Assembly (NCBI RefSeq): GCF_000826105.1
Contig: NZ_CCYK01000006.1
Coordinates: 248,001-312,000 of the forward strand
From: Pseudomonas massiliensis
GTDB taxonomy: Bacteria > Pseudomonadota > Gammaproteobacteria > Pseudomonadales > Pseudomonadaceae
Direction of reading: 5' to 3'
Length of the DNA stretch: 64,000 nucleotides
Below, piece after piece: positions 19,697-29,627 of the stretch. The translations under genes were made by a program, and so were the position numbers. Under the pieces are notes generated by a model. It was not told the DNA's origin. It saw only the letters and a program-made list of their open reading frames with translations, and ran no database searches. The stretch's first letter is position 1; each line of letters begins with the position of its first letter.

Positions 19697-19993
19697 TCAA
19701 TCGTACTCATTCTGTAGACCCGGCCACACCGGCCGAGTGCCTTTGCGTTGAGCGAACAGTATGGCCCGGCATAACGGGCACAGACGCGTATCGCGGAAGA
19801 TCTCCCGCCCCACCGTCTGCCAGCGAGGCTGAGCCGGCAGCAGGCCGCCGCAGAGGGTACGGTCCACCGAGCCGCCGAGCTCAAGTTGCCGGGCTGCGAC
19901 ATGCACACGCACTTCCTGGCAAGCGAACAGGTCAAGCTGTTCATCGGGCTCGATCAATTGGTAGGCGAACAGGGACCAGGCAGGACGTGGCAT
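19697..19993 (-). CDS. Conserved small cysteine-containing protein of unknown function
   Basis: 98 residues from MPRPAWSLFAYQLIEPDEQL. I do not recognise a domain. Cysteines occur in LFAC, TLCGG and a CPLC pair near residue 80, suggesting a metal site or redox pair. No signal peptide or membrane helix. It sits between tesA and the L,D-transpeptidase, all on the minus strand; to my memory pseudomonads keep a small gene here, which supports it as real. Confidence 0.6.
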   Translation of the reverse strand: MPRPAWSLFAYQLIEPDEQLDLFACQEVRVHVAARQLELGGSVDRTLCGGLLPAQPRWQTVGREIFRDTRLCPLCRAILFAQRKGTRPVWPGLQNEYD

Positions 19994-20048
19994 CAGGGGC
20001 TCCGGAAGGGGGCGCAACCTTAGCTCAAAGCCTGCCTGGAGAAAAGCG

Positions 20049-20654
20049 TCAGAGCAGCGGTTTCAGGGCCGGCCACACATTTTCCAGCAAGCGGGGCTGC
20101 GCCTCGACCCTGGGGTGGATGCCGTCGGCCTGCATCAACTCCGGGACACCCCCTACACCTTCCAAGAGCGAAGGCACCAGCGGCACCTGTTGGTCGCTGG
20201 CGACCTCCTGGAAGACGCGGCTGAACGCATTGATGTAAGGCGCGCCATAGTTGGGCGGCAGAGGCACCCCCAACAACAGGACCTTGGCACCCTGCCCCTT
20301 GGCCTGGTCGATGATCCACGTAAGGTTTTGTTGCAATTGCGCCGGTGGCTGGCCACGCAGGCCATCATTGCCACCCAGTTCCACGATGACCAGGTCCGGC
20401 CGGGTCTGCGCCAGCAGCGGCTGCAGGCGGGCCCGGGCATTGGCGCTGGTGTCTCCGGTGATGGAGGCGTTCACTACCGTGTCGGCATAACCCTCGGCGC
20501 GCAGACGTTGTTGCAGCAGGGCGACCCAGCCTCGGGAGGTATCCAGGCCGAAACCGGCGCTGATACTATCGCCCAGCACGAGCAAGGTCCCGGCCCCCGC
20601 TGTCTGAGCCATGCAGGCAAGCCAGAGCGCGGCGGCGCATTTCCACATTCGCAT
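20049..20654 (-). CDS. tesA: Periplasmic acyl-CoA thioesterase I / lysophospholipase / arylesterase
   Basis: 201 residues, SGNH hydrolase. Signal peptide MRMWKCAAALWLACMAQTAG; block I LLVLGDSISAGFGLD (nucleophile Ser), block III ELGGNDGLRG, and the C-terminal DGIHPRVEAQ with the catalytic Asp-His. GGAG lies 11 bases before ATG 20654. It diverges from the YbbA-type ABC ATPase with 10 bases between start codons, the same arrangement as E. coli tesA/ybbA/ybbP. Confidence 0.94.
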   Translation of the reverse strand: MRMWKCAAALWLACMAQTAGAGTLLVLGDSISAGFGLDTSRGWVALLQQRLRAEGYADTVVNASITGDTSANARARLQPLLAQTRPDLVIVELGGNDGLRGQPPAQLQQNLTWIIDQAKGQGAKVLLLGVPLPPNYGAPYINAFSRVFQEVASDQQVPLVPSLLEGVGGVPELMQADGIHPRVEAQPRLLENVWPALKPLL

Positions 20655-20664
20655 CGGATTCTCC

Positions 20665-21348
20665 ATGGGCGCAAGCATTCTCACCGCGCGAAACCTTAGC
20701 AAAGTGGTTTCCGGCACGGAAGGCGATCTACACATTCTTCAGGCTCTGACCCTGGATGTACAGGCCGGCGACAGTCTGGCCATCATCGGCGCGTCAGGCT
20801 CCGGCAAATCCACCCTGCTTGGCTTGCTCGCCGGCCTGGACCAGCCCAGCGACGGCGAAGTCATCCTCGCCGGGCATGCCCTGGGGCAGCTCGACGAAGA
20901 CCAGCGCGCCCAGGTCAGGGCAGACCATGTAGGCTTCGTGTTCCAATCCTTTCAGTTGCTCGACAGCCTGACCGCCCTGGAAAACGTGATGCTGCCCATG
21001 GAACTGCACGGCCGGGCCGACGCTCGTGCCCAGGCCACGGAACTGCTGGCCCGGGTCGGCCTGGGCGCGCGCCTGAAGCACTGGCCCCGCCAGCTATCGG
21101 GAGGCGAGCAGCAGCGGGTGGCCATTGCCCGAGCCTTTGCCGCCGAGCCCAGCGTGCTTTTCGCCGATGAGCCTACTGGCAATCTGGATACTCATACCGG
21201 CGAGAAGATCACCGAGCTTCTGTTTACATTGAACCGTGAGCGCGGTACTACCCTGGTCCTGGTCACCCATGAGCAGCGGCTGGCCGAGCGTTGCCACCGG
21301 TGGATCCGCCTCGAGGCCGGGCACCTGGTCGCCTCGGGGACTCACTGA
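20665..21348 (+). CDS. ABC transporter ATP-binding protein, YbbA/LolD type
   Basis: 227 residues. Walker [12 protein letters not shown]-loop [18 protein letters not shown], signature [17 protein letters not shown], Walker [13 protein letters not shown], and H-loop VLVTHEQR. It pairs with the downstream permease through a TGATG overlap. The YbbA/YbbP pair is related to lipoprotein-release and MacB-type mechanotransmission systems; its substrate is uncertain, and its link to TesA suggests lipids or lipoproteins. Confidence 0.92.
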   Translation: MGASILTARNLSKVVSGTEGDLHILQALTLDVQAGDSLAIIGASGSGKSTLLGLLAGLDQPSDGEVILAGHALGQLDEDQRAQVRADHVGFVFQSFQLLDSLTALENVMLPMELHGRADARAQATELLARVGLGARLKHWPRQLSGGEQQRVAIARAFAAEPSVLFADEPTGNLDTHTGEKITELLFTLNRERGTTLVLVTHEQRLAERCHRWIRLEAGHLVASGTH

Positions 21349-23852
21349 TGGCAGCGGCGCGGGGCCTGTCCCGCCTTTGGCAACTGGCGCTACGGCAACT
21401 CGGGCGAGAATTCCATGCCGGCGAGTTGCGGGTACTCTTCTTCTCCCTGCTGGTCGCCGTGGTCGCCAGTACCGCCATCGGCTACTTCGGCGCTCGCCTC
21501 AACGGCGCCATGCAACTGCGCGCCACGGAGTTCCTCGGGGCTGACCTCGTCTTGCAGGGCAGCACGCCGGCTCGCCTGGAACAACTGCGCATAGGCCGGG
21601 AGCTGGGCCTGGATCACGCGCAGGTGGTGGAATTCAGCAGCGTGGTGGCCACCGAGCAGGCGATCGAGCTATCCAGCATCAAGGCGGTGGACAGCGCCTA
21701 TCCCTTGCGCGGGCGACTGCGCAGCGCCGCGCAGCCCTACGCTGAAGAAACCGAGGGTGGTGCCCCGGCCCCGGGTGAAGCCTGGGTGGAAGCCCGGCTG
21801 CTCAATGCCTTGAGCCTGCGCATCGGCGACAGCGTGGACATCGGCCTCAAGCGCCTGCGACTGGCCCGCGTGCTGACCTACGAACCAGACCGTGCCGGCA
21901 ACTTCTACAGCCTCACCCCCAGAGTGATGATCAACCTGGCCGATTTGCCCGCCACCGGGGTCGTTCAACCCGGCAGCCGGGTAATCTTCCGGGACCTTTG
22001 GCGCGGTACGCCGGAACGATTGCGCCAATACCGCGAACTCATCGAGGTGGGGCTGGACGCCAACCAGAGCCTGCGCGATGCCCGTGACAGCAATCGCCAG
22101 GTCGGCGGCGCCCTGGGCAAGGCCGAGCGCTACCTGAACATGGCAAGCCTGGTGGCTATCATCCTGGCGGGTGTCGCCGTGGCGCTTTCGGCGAGCCGGT
22201 TCGCCAGTCGACGCTACGATGCCAGCGCCTTGCTGCGCTGCCTGGGCCTGAGCCGCCGTGAAGTGCTGTGGGTGTTCACCCTGCAGCTGGTGTTACTGGG
22301 GCTGGCCGCCTCGGCCCTGGGCGCGCTGCTGGGTTGGCTGGCCCAGTTCGGCATCTTCGCCCTGCTGCAAGGGCTGCTGCCTGGCGTTGTGCCGCCAGGC
22401 GGCCCTTGGCCGGCCGTCGCCGGCATGGCCACCGGCATGGTCGCGCTGGCCGGCTTCGCGCTCCCTCCACTGGCCGCGCTCGGGCGAGTGCCGCCCCTGC
22501 GGGTGCTGCGCGGCGACCTGCTGCCCCCAGCCACCGCCACCTGGCTACTCTATGGCAGCGCGCTGGTTGCCTTGGGCCTGATCATGTGGCGGCTGAGCCT
22601 GGACCCTATCCTCACGCTCGCACTGTTGGGTGCGGGCCTGCTCGCCGCGTTGGTGCTGGGGAGCCTTCTGGTGCTGGCCCTGCATCGGCTGCGTCAGGCG
22701 CTGGCAACTGCCTCGTTGCCCTGGCGCCTGGGCGTGGGCCAGCTGCTGCGCCATCCGCTGGCCGCTGCCGGCCAGGCCCTGGCCTTCGGCCTCATTCTCT
22801 TCGCCATGGCCCTGGTAGCGCTGCTGCGCACCGAGTTGCTGGATACCTGGCAACGGCAACTGCCAGCCGACGCGCCCAACTATTTCGCCTTGAATATCCT
22901 GCCGGCCGAGCAGGATGCCTTCGCCGCACAGCTCAAGGCCATCGGCGCCACCACGGCTCCCCTCTATCCCATCGTGCCCGGGCGCCTGACGGCCATCAAC
23001 GGCCACCCGGTGGGCGAAGTGGTCACCGAGGACAGCCAGGGTCAGCGCGCTACCCAGCGAGACCTGAACCTCACCTGGGCGGCGCAACTGCCCGACGGCA
23101 ACCGCCTGCTGGCCGGGCAATGGTGGGGCACTAACCCTGGCGAGCTTCCGGGCGTATCAGTGGAGCAACGCCTGGCCGAAAGCCTGGGCGTGGTCGTGGG
23201 CGACACCCTTACCTTCAACGTGGGCGGAGTGACCCGAGATACCCGGGTCGCCAGCCTGCGCAGCGTCAGCTGGGACAACTTCCAGCCAAACTTCTTCATG
23301 ATCTTCGAGCCGGGCACGCTCAAGGACTTTCCGGTGACCTACCTCACCAGTTTCTATCTGCCACCCGGCCACGATGCCCAGATCGTGACCCTGGCCCGGG
23401 CCTTCCCGGCCATGACCTTGCTACAGGTCCAGGCCTTGCTCGAACAGCTGCGCAGTATCCTGGCCCAAGTGACCCTGGCCGTTCAGTATGTGCTCCTGTT
23501 CGTTCTGGCCGCGGGTTTCGCGGTGTTGTTTTCCGGGCTGCAGGCAACGCTGGACGAGCGCATACATCAAGGCGCCCTGCTGCGGGCACTTGGCGCCAGT
23601 CGCCGGCTGCTGGTCGAGGCCCGGCGGATCGAATTTGCGGTACTGGGCATCGCCAGCGGCGTACTGGCGGCCGTGGCCGCCGAAGCCGCGAGCTGGGCCC
23701 TGTATCGCTTCGCGCTCAAGCTGGCCTGGCATCCGCATCCATGGTTGCTGGCGTTGCCGATCATAGGCGCGCTGGTCGTGGGCATGGCCGGGGTCTTCGG
23801 CACCCGCCGGGCCCTCGGCGCCAGCCCGCTGCGGGTACTGCGCGAAGGCTGA
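21348..23852 (+). CDS. ABC transporter permease, YbbP/FtsX family
   Basis: 834 residues. One N-terminal helix (LRVLFFSLLVAVVASTAIGY), a long periplasmic domain, helices near 285-310, 330-350, 365-395, and a central and a C-terminal FtsX helix set ending SPLRVLREG. Duplicated FtsX domains, as in YbbP, distinguish it from LolC/E. Start codon overlaps the ATPase stop. Confidence 0.9.
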   Translation: MAAARGLSRLWQLALRQLGREFHAGELRVLFFSLLVAVVASTAIGYFGARLNGAMQLRATEFLGADLVLQGSTPARLEQLRIGRELGLDHAQVVEFSSVVATEQAIELSSIKAVDSAYPLRGRLRSAAQPYAEETEGGAPAPGEAWVEARLLNALSLRIGDSVDIGLKRLRLARVLTYEPDRAGNFYSLTPRVMINLADLPATGVVQPGSRVIFRDLWRGTPERLRQYRELIEVGLDANQSLRDARDSNRQVGGALGKAERYLNMASLVAIILAGVAVALSASRFASRRYDASALLRCLGLSRREVLWVFTLQLVLLGLAASALGALLGWLAQFGIFALLQGLLPGVVPPGGPWPAVAGMATGMVALAGFALPPLAALGRVPPLRVLRGDLLPPATATWLLYGSALVALGLIMWRLSLDPILTLALLGAGLLAALVLGSLLVLALHRLRQALATASLPWRLGVGQLLRHPLAAAGQALAFGLILFAMALVALLRTELLDTWQRQLPADAPNYFALNILPAEQDAFAAQLKAIGATTAPLYPIVPGRLTAINGHPVGEVVTEDSQGQRATQRDLNLTWAAQLPDGNRLLAGQWWGTNPGELPGVSVEQRLAESLGVVVGDTLTFNVGGVTRDTRVASLRSVSWDNFQPNFFMIFEPGTLKDFPVTYLTSFYLPPGHDAQIVTLARAFPAMTLLQVQALLEQLRSILAQVTLAVQYVLLFVLAAGFAVLFSGLQATLDERIHQGALLRALGASRRLLVEARRIEFAVLGIASGVLAAVAAEAASWALYRFALKLAWHPHPWLLALPIIGALVVGMAGVFGTRRALGASPLRVLREG

Positions 23853-23888
23853 GCACACGCCTTTCTGGATATGCAGGATTCATAGACG

Positions 23889-24362
23889 ATGCCCACCAAC
23901 ATCATTACCCGCCAGGGTCACGACAAGCTCAAGGAAGAGCTGGACTACCTCTGGAGCCGACACCGTCCGGAGATCACCCAGAAGGTGGCCTGGGCCGCGT
24001 CCCTGGGGGACCGGAGCGAGAACGCCGATTACCAGTACAACAAGAAACTGCTGCGCGAGATCGACCGGCGGGTTCGCTACCTGCGCAAGCGCCTGGAAGA
24101 TATCCGGGTGGTCGATTACGCGCCCGAACAGGAAGGCAGGGTGTTCTTCGGCGCCTGGGTGACCATCGAGAACGATGAAGGCCAGAGCAAGCGATTCCGC
24201 ATCGTCGGTTACGACGAGATCTACGGGCGTAACGACTACATTTCCATCGACTCGCCCATGGCCCGGGCCCTGCTCAAGAAACAAGAGGGCGACGAAGTGG
24301 TGGTACAGACGCCCAGGGGCGAGGCCATGTGGTACGTGGCCGAGGTCCAATATGAAAGCTGA
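23889..24362 (+). CDS. greB: Transcript cleavage factor GreB
   Basis: 157 residues. N-terminal coiled coil with the tip acidic residues GDRSENADYQYNKK and a C-terminal FKBP-like domain (GYDEIYGRNDYISIDSPMARAL). The start MPTNIITRQGHDKLKEELDY and the basic RHRP insert favour GreB over GreA. It rescues backtracked RNA polymerase. It stands 36 bases after the permease and may be read through from it. Confidence 0.93.
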   Translation: MPTNIITRQGHDKLKEELDYLWSRHRPEITQKVAWAASLGDRSENADYQYNKKLLREIDRRVRYLRKRLEDIRVVDYAPEQEGRVFFGAWVTIENDEGQSKRFRIVGYDEIYGRNDYISIDSPMARALLKKQEGDEVVVQTPRGEAMWYVAEVQYES

Positions 24363-24596
24363 ACCGCCATTCCGGCTTCCAGGGTCGTCTTGCTGAAGAC
24401 GGCGATGCTGGCGAAAGAGGCTGCGGCCAGCGCTGAGTCGACAGCTTCGCTGCCGGCGACGGGCTGACCGCCGCCGCCTGTAGAAAATTTGCCTCGCCCC
24501 CTTCAAGTCCGGCCGCCGGGCCGCTAGCATGCGCGCCCGACGCTGCTCTCCATGCCTGCATCAGCGCCCCCTCCCCTTCGTTTTCCCGAGATCCTT

Positions 24597-25886
24597 ATGT
24601 CTGTGCAATTGCTGGCCATGGCGCTGGCGCCGCTCATGGGCCTGTTCATCATCAGTATCGGCAGCGCGCTCATGTCCTCGGTCACCACCTTGCGCCTGGA
24701 TGCCATGGGCTTTTCCGCTACCTTGGTCGGGGTAGTGTCATCGGCCTATTTCATTGGCCTGGCTCTGGGCTCGGTATTCAACGAACGTATCATTGCCCGT
24801 ATCGGGCATATACGGGCCTATAGCGCCTTCGCCGCGCTCATTGCGGTAAGCATTTCCCTGCAAGGGCTCAGCAGCGACCCCTGGGTCTGGTTCGGCTTGC
24901 GCCTGATCAGTGGCTGGGCCAGCGTTGGTGTGTACCTGGTGGTGGAAAGCTGGCTGCTGCTGGTGGCTGAGCCAAAAATCCGGGGCCGCCTGCTGGCCCT
25001 CTACATGATCGCGCTTTACGGCGCCGGCCTGCTGGGCCAACTAGGCCTGGGCGCGATAGTCGCGGCCGGGGACACGGTGCCCTTCACCCTTGCAGCCATG
25101 CTGGCGTCCTTCTCACTGGTGCCTATCGTGATGTTGCCCAAGGTGACACCACTGGTGGAACGGGCTGAACCCTTGCCGGCCCGCGAGCTGATCCGCATCA
25201 CGCCCACCGGGGTGATGGGCTGCTTCGGCTCGGGCCTGGCCATCGCCGCGGTCTATACCTTGCTGCCGCTTTACCTGCAGCGGGTAGGGCTGAGCGTAAG
25301 CGAAGTGGGTCACATGATGGCGGCCGTCATCTTCGGTGCCATGGTGCTGCAGTACCCCATGGGGCGCTGGTCCGACCGGCGGGATCGGCAAACCGTATTG
25401 ATTGCCCTTGGGGCAGCCTGTGCAGCCCTGTCCGGACTGGCCTTGCTGTTGCCGCCGTCAGGATGGCCGATGGTCGCTGTGATGTTCCTGCTCGGGGGCG
25501 GCGTGTTCGCCATCTATCCAGTGGCTGTCAGCCATGCCGCCGACAGCGCGCCGTCCGGCGCCTTGGTGCGCATGATCCAGGGCCTTTTGCTGATCAATTC
25601 CCTGGGGTCGGCCATCAGTCCGCTAGCCATTTCGCCCATCATGGGGTGGGCCGGGCCATCCGGCCTGTTCTGGGCCTTCGCCGTGCTCAACCTGGGCCTG
25701 GTGATGTTTTTCGTCTGGCGACGCCATGCCCATCCCGTGCCCGTGGCCTCGGCACCCTTCGCGGCGGCGGCCCAGTATTCCCCCACGGGGGTGGAGCTGC
25801 GCATGACGGAAGACTTGACACAGGCGGTGCAGGCACATGAGGCCAGGGAACAGGAGGCGAGCTTGAGCCGGGCCAGCGGTGGCTGA
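24597..25886 (+). CDS. MFS transporter (YcaD-like, 12 helices)
   Basis: 429 residues with twelve hydrophobic segments. The MFS motif A equivalent is NERIIARIGHIRAYS; the central GRWSDRRDRQTVL is its second copy. A soluble tail of about 45 residues follows the last helix. ATG 24597 starts MSVQLLAMALAPLMGLFIIS; an upstream ATG at 24552 would add a charged non-conserved leader. The substrate is unknown. The 234 bases before it hold no recognisable gene. Confidence 0.86.
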   Translation: MSVQLLAMALAPLMGLFIISIGSALMSSVTTLRLDAMGFSATLVGVVSSAYFIGLALGSVFNERIIARIGHIRAYSAFAALIAVSISLQGLSSDPWVWFGLRLISGWASVGVYLVVESWLLLVAEPKIRGRLLALYMIALYGAGLLGQLGLGAIVAAGDTVPFTLAAMLASFSLVPIVMLPKVTPLVERAEPLPARELIRITPTGVMGCFGSGLAIAAVYTLLPLYLQRVGLSVSEVGHMMAAVIFGAMVLQYPMGRWSDRRDRQTVLIALGAACAALSGLALLLPPSGWPMVAVMFLLGGGVFAIYPVAVSHAADSAPSGALVRMIQGLLLINSLGSAISPLAISPIMGWAGPSGLFWAFAVLNLGLVMFFVWRRHAHPVPVASAPFAAAAQYSPTGVELRMTEDLTQAVQAHEAREQEASLSRASGG

Positions 25887-26088
25887 TCCTGACCACAGTG
25901 GTGAACATCCGGCCATGGCAATCAATCATTTCTCGGGCGCGCCATTACTTTATCTCGTTTGCCAGCGTGCGCCATCCGAACGACCATCAGAGCCTGGCCT
26001 TTGAAAGCTTGCCAGCCCCGGCCAGGCAAAGACGCTCGAATGCCGCGCCGTCTCGGCTCAGGCCTCCCTATCCGTTGAAGGGCCATCG

Positions 26089-27306
26089 ATGGACGTTACG
26101 CACAAGCCACTGCCCGAGTCAGCCCAACGTGGGAACATCTGGCGCCTTTCCCTGGCCCAGGCCCTCGCTGGCGCCAACGGTGTCGTAGTCTATGCCACCG
26201 GCGCTCTCGTCGGTGATCACCTGGCCCCCTCCCCACTACTGGCGACACTGCCCATCTCCTTGTTCGTCATGGGCATGGCGGCTTGCATCCTGCCGATGGG
26301 TAGCTATGCCCAGCGTCAGGGACGCCGCGCGGCCTTCCTGCTTGGCTCAGGCGCAGGCGTGCTGGCCGGCCTGTTGGCCGCGCTGGCGGTCTCGCTGGGC
26401 TCGTTCTGGCTGTTTTGCCTGGCTACGGCTTTTGGCGGCGCCTACGCGGCCGTCGTGCTGTCCTTCCGCTTCGCCGCCGCCGATGGCGTAGCCCCGCAAC
26501 GGCGGGCCAGAGCGCTCTCGCTGGTAATGGCCGGCGGCGTCGCGGCCGGGGTGGTCGGCCCGCAGCTGGTGACCTTGACCATGAATCTCGGCACCGCGCC
26601 GGCCTTTACCTATACCTTTGTGGCTCAAGCGCTGGTAGCGCTGTTCGCCGCGCTCATCCTGCTTGGCGTGCGCCTACCCCGTCCGCAAGCCGGGCAGGGG
26701 TATGAAGGCCGCGCCCTGAAGGAGATCATCCGGCAAAAGCGCTTCATCGCCGCAGTGGTCTCCGGCTCGGTGGCCTATATGCTGATGAATTTCCTCATGA
26801 CGGCCGCGCCCCTGGCCATGCATATGGCCGGACACGCCCAGGCTCAGGCCAACTGGGGCCTGCAATGGCATGTCATCGCCATGTACGCGCCCAGCTTCTT
26901 CACCGGCCACCTGATCACCCGCTTCGGTGCTAGCCGGGTTGCCCTGGTGGGCCTGGTGTTGACAGGACTGTCGGCCGTGGTGGGCCTGGCTGGCAGCGAC
27001 GTCGCGCATTTCCATGGCCTCCTGGTATTGCTAGGGCTGGGCTGGAACCTTGGCTTCCTCGGTGCTTCCGCCTTGGTGCTGGAATGCCATGACCCCGCAG
27101 AGAAAAACAGGGTGCAATCGCTCAATGATTTCATTGTGTTCAGCCTGATGGCGGTGGGGTCGTTCTCCTCGGGTGGCCTGCTGAGCCTGTATGGATGGTC
27201 GATGGTGCTCTGGGTTTCCCTGGCCTTGCTGGCGGTGGCCGTCGGGGCGATCGTCGTCGCCACGCGCAATGGAACTTTCGCGGGCGAAACAGCCCCGCTG
27301 CGCTGA
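26089..27306 (+). CDS. MFS transporter of unknown substrate
   Basis: 405 residues, about twelve hydrophobic helices. AQRQGRRAAFLLGSGAGVL matches MFS motif A after helix 2. GAAGGG lies 8 bases before the ATG. The 202 bases upstream separate it from the previous MFS gene, so it probably has its own promoter. Confidence 0.85.
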   Translation: MDVTHKPLPESAQRGNIWRLSLAQALAGANGVVVYATGALVGDHLAPSPLLATLPISLFVMGMAACILPMGSYAQRQGRRAAFLLGSGAGVLAGLLAALAVSLGSFWLFCLATAFGGAYAAVVLSFRFAAADGVAPQRRARALSLVMAGGVAAGVVGPQLVTLTMNLGTAPAFTYTFVAQALVALFAALILLGVRLPRPQAGQGYEGRALKEIIRQKRFIAAVVSGSVAYMLMNFLMTAAPLAMHMAGHAQAQANWGLQWHVIAMYAPSFFTGHLITRFGASRVALVGLVLTGLSAVVGLAGSDVAHFHGLLVLLGLGWNLGFLGASALVLECHDPAEKNRVQSLNDFIVFSLMAVGSFSSGGLLSLYGWSMVLWVSLALLAVAVGAIVVATRNGTFAGETAPLR

Positions 27307-27390
27307 CGCGATGAAAAGGTCACGCCCGTTACGCTTTCATACCCTTGCAACAGCGCAGCGGCAGCATGAGTCTTTTTCCAGGCAAGGCCT

Positions 27391-27948
27391 ATGAACCTAC
27401 CCGAACTCTCCACCCCTCGCTTACGCTTGCTGCCCCTCTGCCCTGACGACGCACCCCGAATCGCCGAGCTGGGCTCGGATCCGGTAATCGCGGCCTTCAC
27501 CGCCAACATGCCTTCACCTTATACGCTCAAAGATGCCCGAGCCTTCGTTGAACGCTCCCTCGAGGCTGGCGAGAAGGGAGACGATCTTGTCTTCGGTATT
27601 CACCTTCGCGCCGGAGCCTTGACCGGCATCATCAACCTGCGCCTGAACCCACGGCACCACAGCGGCCATCTGGGCTACTGGATGGGTGCGCCTTATCGCG
27701 GGCAGGGGTATATGACTGAGGCAGTGAAGCGGGTCATGACCTATGGCTTAGAAACCCTGGGGCTGCGTCGCATTCATACTTCCTGCCTGGCGACCAACGC
27801 GGCATCGGCCAGGGTGCTACTTAACGCCGGGTTCGAAAGCGAAGGCTGCAGCCGGCAGGCCTTCTTGAAAAACGGTGTGTTTCACGATCTGCTGAATTTC
27901 GGTGTATTGGCTACGGACGAGGCGGTGAGCACCGACGATCCCGCCTGA
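27391..27948 (+). CDS. GNAT N-acetyltransferase, RimJ/RimL-like
   Basis: 185 residues. ELSTPRLRLLPLCPDDAPRI opens the domain and GYWMGAPYRGQGYMTEAVKR is the acetyl-CoA-binding loop; NAASARVLLNAGFESEGCSR is the closing motif of the RimJ/L group. Substrate could be a ribosomal protein, another protein N-terminus or a small amine. It converges on the cytochrome b561 gene. Confidence 0.9.
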   Translation: MNLPELSTPRLRLLPLCPDDAPRIAELGSDPVIAAFTANMPSPYTLKDARAFVERSLEAGEKGDDLVFGIHLRAGALTGIINLRLNPRHHSGHLGYWMGAPYRGQGYMTEAVKRVMTYGLETLGLRRIHTSCLATNAASARVLLNAGFESEGCSRQAFLKNGVFHDLLNFGVLATDEAVSTDDPA

Positions 27949-27961
27949 GCCTTCACCCGGC

Positions 27962-28498
27962 TCACCCTCCCCTCGTCATGCTGCGCAGCACTCCGTCGCG
28001 GCGGATCAGGCCGTGATAAAGCGCGGCCGCAAGGTGCGCCAGAACGGTCAGGAACAGCAGGTAGGCCAGGTAGCCATGGGCCCTGCGAAGCAGGGCGAAG
28101 GTGGCCGCGTCCGGGTTCAGCAGTGGCGGCAGGCGCAGCCCGGCGCCCAGATCGATAGGGTTGCCGGCCGCGGACAGCATGGCCCACCCCAACAACGGCA
28201 GGCTCAGCATCAGCCCATAGAGCAGCCAATGGGACACTTTGGCCGCCAGGGCCTGGACCCTGGGCAGGTCTGCCGGCAAGGGCGGTTGGCGAGTGGCGAA
28301 ACGCACACCCAGGCGAACCACCGCCAGGGCCAGTAGTGCAATGCCCAGCGGCTTATGCAGCTGAATCAGTTGCTCATGACGGGTCGACACCGAGGCGACC
28401 ATGCCGGCGCCGATGAACAGCATGGCCAACAGCCCCAGCGCCATGCTCCAGTGCAACCAGCGCGCCAGGGGCGCGAAATGCTTTCGTAGCTCGCTCAT
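27962..28498 (-). CDS. Cytochrome b561 (di-haem membrane electron carrier)
   Basis: 178 residues, four transmembrane helices. Candidate haem histidines lie in RWLHWSMALG, LHKPLGIAL, KVSHWLLYG and RRAHGYLAYL. The stop region overlaps the preceding peroxidase gene by 4 bases. The family moves electrons between quinol and periplasmic partners; pairing with a periplasmic catalase-like peroxidase suggests it supplies electrons to it. Confidence 0.91.
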   Translation of the reverse strand: MSELRKHFAPLARWLHWSMALGLLAMLFIGAGMVASVSTRHEQLIQLHKPLGIALLALAVVRLGVRFATRQPPLPADLPRVQALAAKVSHWLLYGLMLSLPLLGWAMLSAAGNPIDLGAGLRLPPLLNPDAATFALLRRAHGYLAYLLFLTVLAHLAAALYHGLIRRDGVLRSMTRGG

Positions 28499-29577
28499 GG
28501 GCGCGGCTCCTGCGCGGCGGATAGTTGATGGACCTCGCCGGTACGGCGCAGATAAGAATCGGCATAGGCCGCCGACCGGGCGGGTAGCAAGGGGTCGGCC
28601 GAAATCTGAATACCATCCGGCAGCACGGTGGGGTCGTAATTGATGTCCCGGCAGGGACCTGCGTTCTGTGCCAGGGCGCGGTCGAGCACCAGCGTTCCGG
28701 CCGCCACCGTACGCCTGTCCTGGGGCCAGGCCTTGCTGGCATCGTTTACCGGGTCATCGGGATTGGCAAAGGTCATCTCGAGGGTCCAGCGAAGAGGCCC
28801 GACAGCCAGCCGCTGTTGCAGGTCACGCATCAGATAGTCGCCGCTTTCCCCGTTGCTGTCGGTACGGCTCGTCTGCACAGGCAGCAGATGCCAGCGCACA
28901 GCCTGGCGGCTGCCGTTCGTGGCGACCAGGTAGAACGCATTGAGACCGTCGTAGCGCTCTGTGGCATAGCTGGCCGAGGGCTTGGCTGTTTTCACCCAGG
29001 CCAGGAAAGCGGCGGTTTCCGGATGGCTGGCAAAGAACGCTTGCTGGGCGGCGGGGTTCGGCTTGCCCGTGACAGGGTCGGGGCGGCTGGCTTGCAAGCT
29101 GTCGAAGAATGCCTCAGGCGTACCCACCGGGAACACCGGCATGCTGTTCATCCCGGTTCGCCATTGCTGGCCGTCGGCCTGGGTAAAACGCAGCGCCAGA
29201 CTGCGAATGGGTACGCTGTTGTCTGGCGCATAAGGGTTACCCCCGGGCAGGGCAAATCGGCCCACCACCGGGGTTCGTCCAGGGGCGAACACAGCGGCCC
29301 TCGAGGCCTGCGCCAATTGCCCGTTGCTGTCGAACCAGCCGGTGACGCAGACCCCCTTGGCATGGTTGCGCCTGTAACCGGGATACTCCCCAGCGTTGGC
29401 CTGCAGCGTATCGACGATCCTGCCCGGCGTCAGACGGGCAGGGTCCAGCCAGCCATGGACATAGGCCATGCCGGCAGCCAGGGCCACCACCGGCAGGGCA
29501 ATCAGGCCGAACCGGACCAGGGTAGCGCCAGCGGTCAGCGGCGGTGGTTGAAGCGAGTGTGGGGCGGGGGTGGCCAT
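28495..29577 (-). CDS. Membrane-anchored catalase-family peroxidase (SrpA-like)
   Basis: 360 residues. One N-terminal helix (RFGLIALPVVALAAGMAYVH) anchors a minimal catalase core. The distal haem histidine lies in YRRNHAKGVCVTGWF and the proximal tyrosine in RSAAYADSYLRR. It is much shorter than true catalases and fits the periplasmic catalase-like peroxidases paired with cytochrome b561. ATG 29577 follows TGGAG; about 80 upstream in-frame codons have no homology features and are excluded. Confidence 0.88.
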   Translation of the reverse strand: MATPAPHSLQPPPLTAGATLVRFGLIALPVVALAAGMAYVHGWLDPARLTPGRIVDTLQANAGEYPGYRRNHAKGVCVTGWFDSNGQLAQASRAAVFAPGRTPVVGRFALPGGNPYAPDNSVPIRSLALRFTQADGQQWRTGMNSMPVFPVGTPEAFFDSLQASRPDPVTGKPNPAAQQAFFASHPETAAFLAWVKTAKPSASYATERYDGLNAFYLVATNGSRQAVRWHLLPVQTSRTDSNGESGDYLMRDLQQRLAVGPLRWTLEMTFANPDDPVNDASKAWPQDRRTVAAGTLVLDRALAQNAGPCRDINYDPTVLPDGIQISADPLLPARSAAYADSYLRRTGEVHQLSAAQEPRP

Positions 29578-29627
29578 GGAAGCTCCAGGCTGAATTGAGT
29601 CAGCAGCAGGACGCTTCAGTGGCAGCG

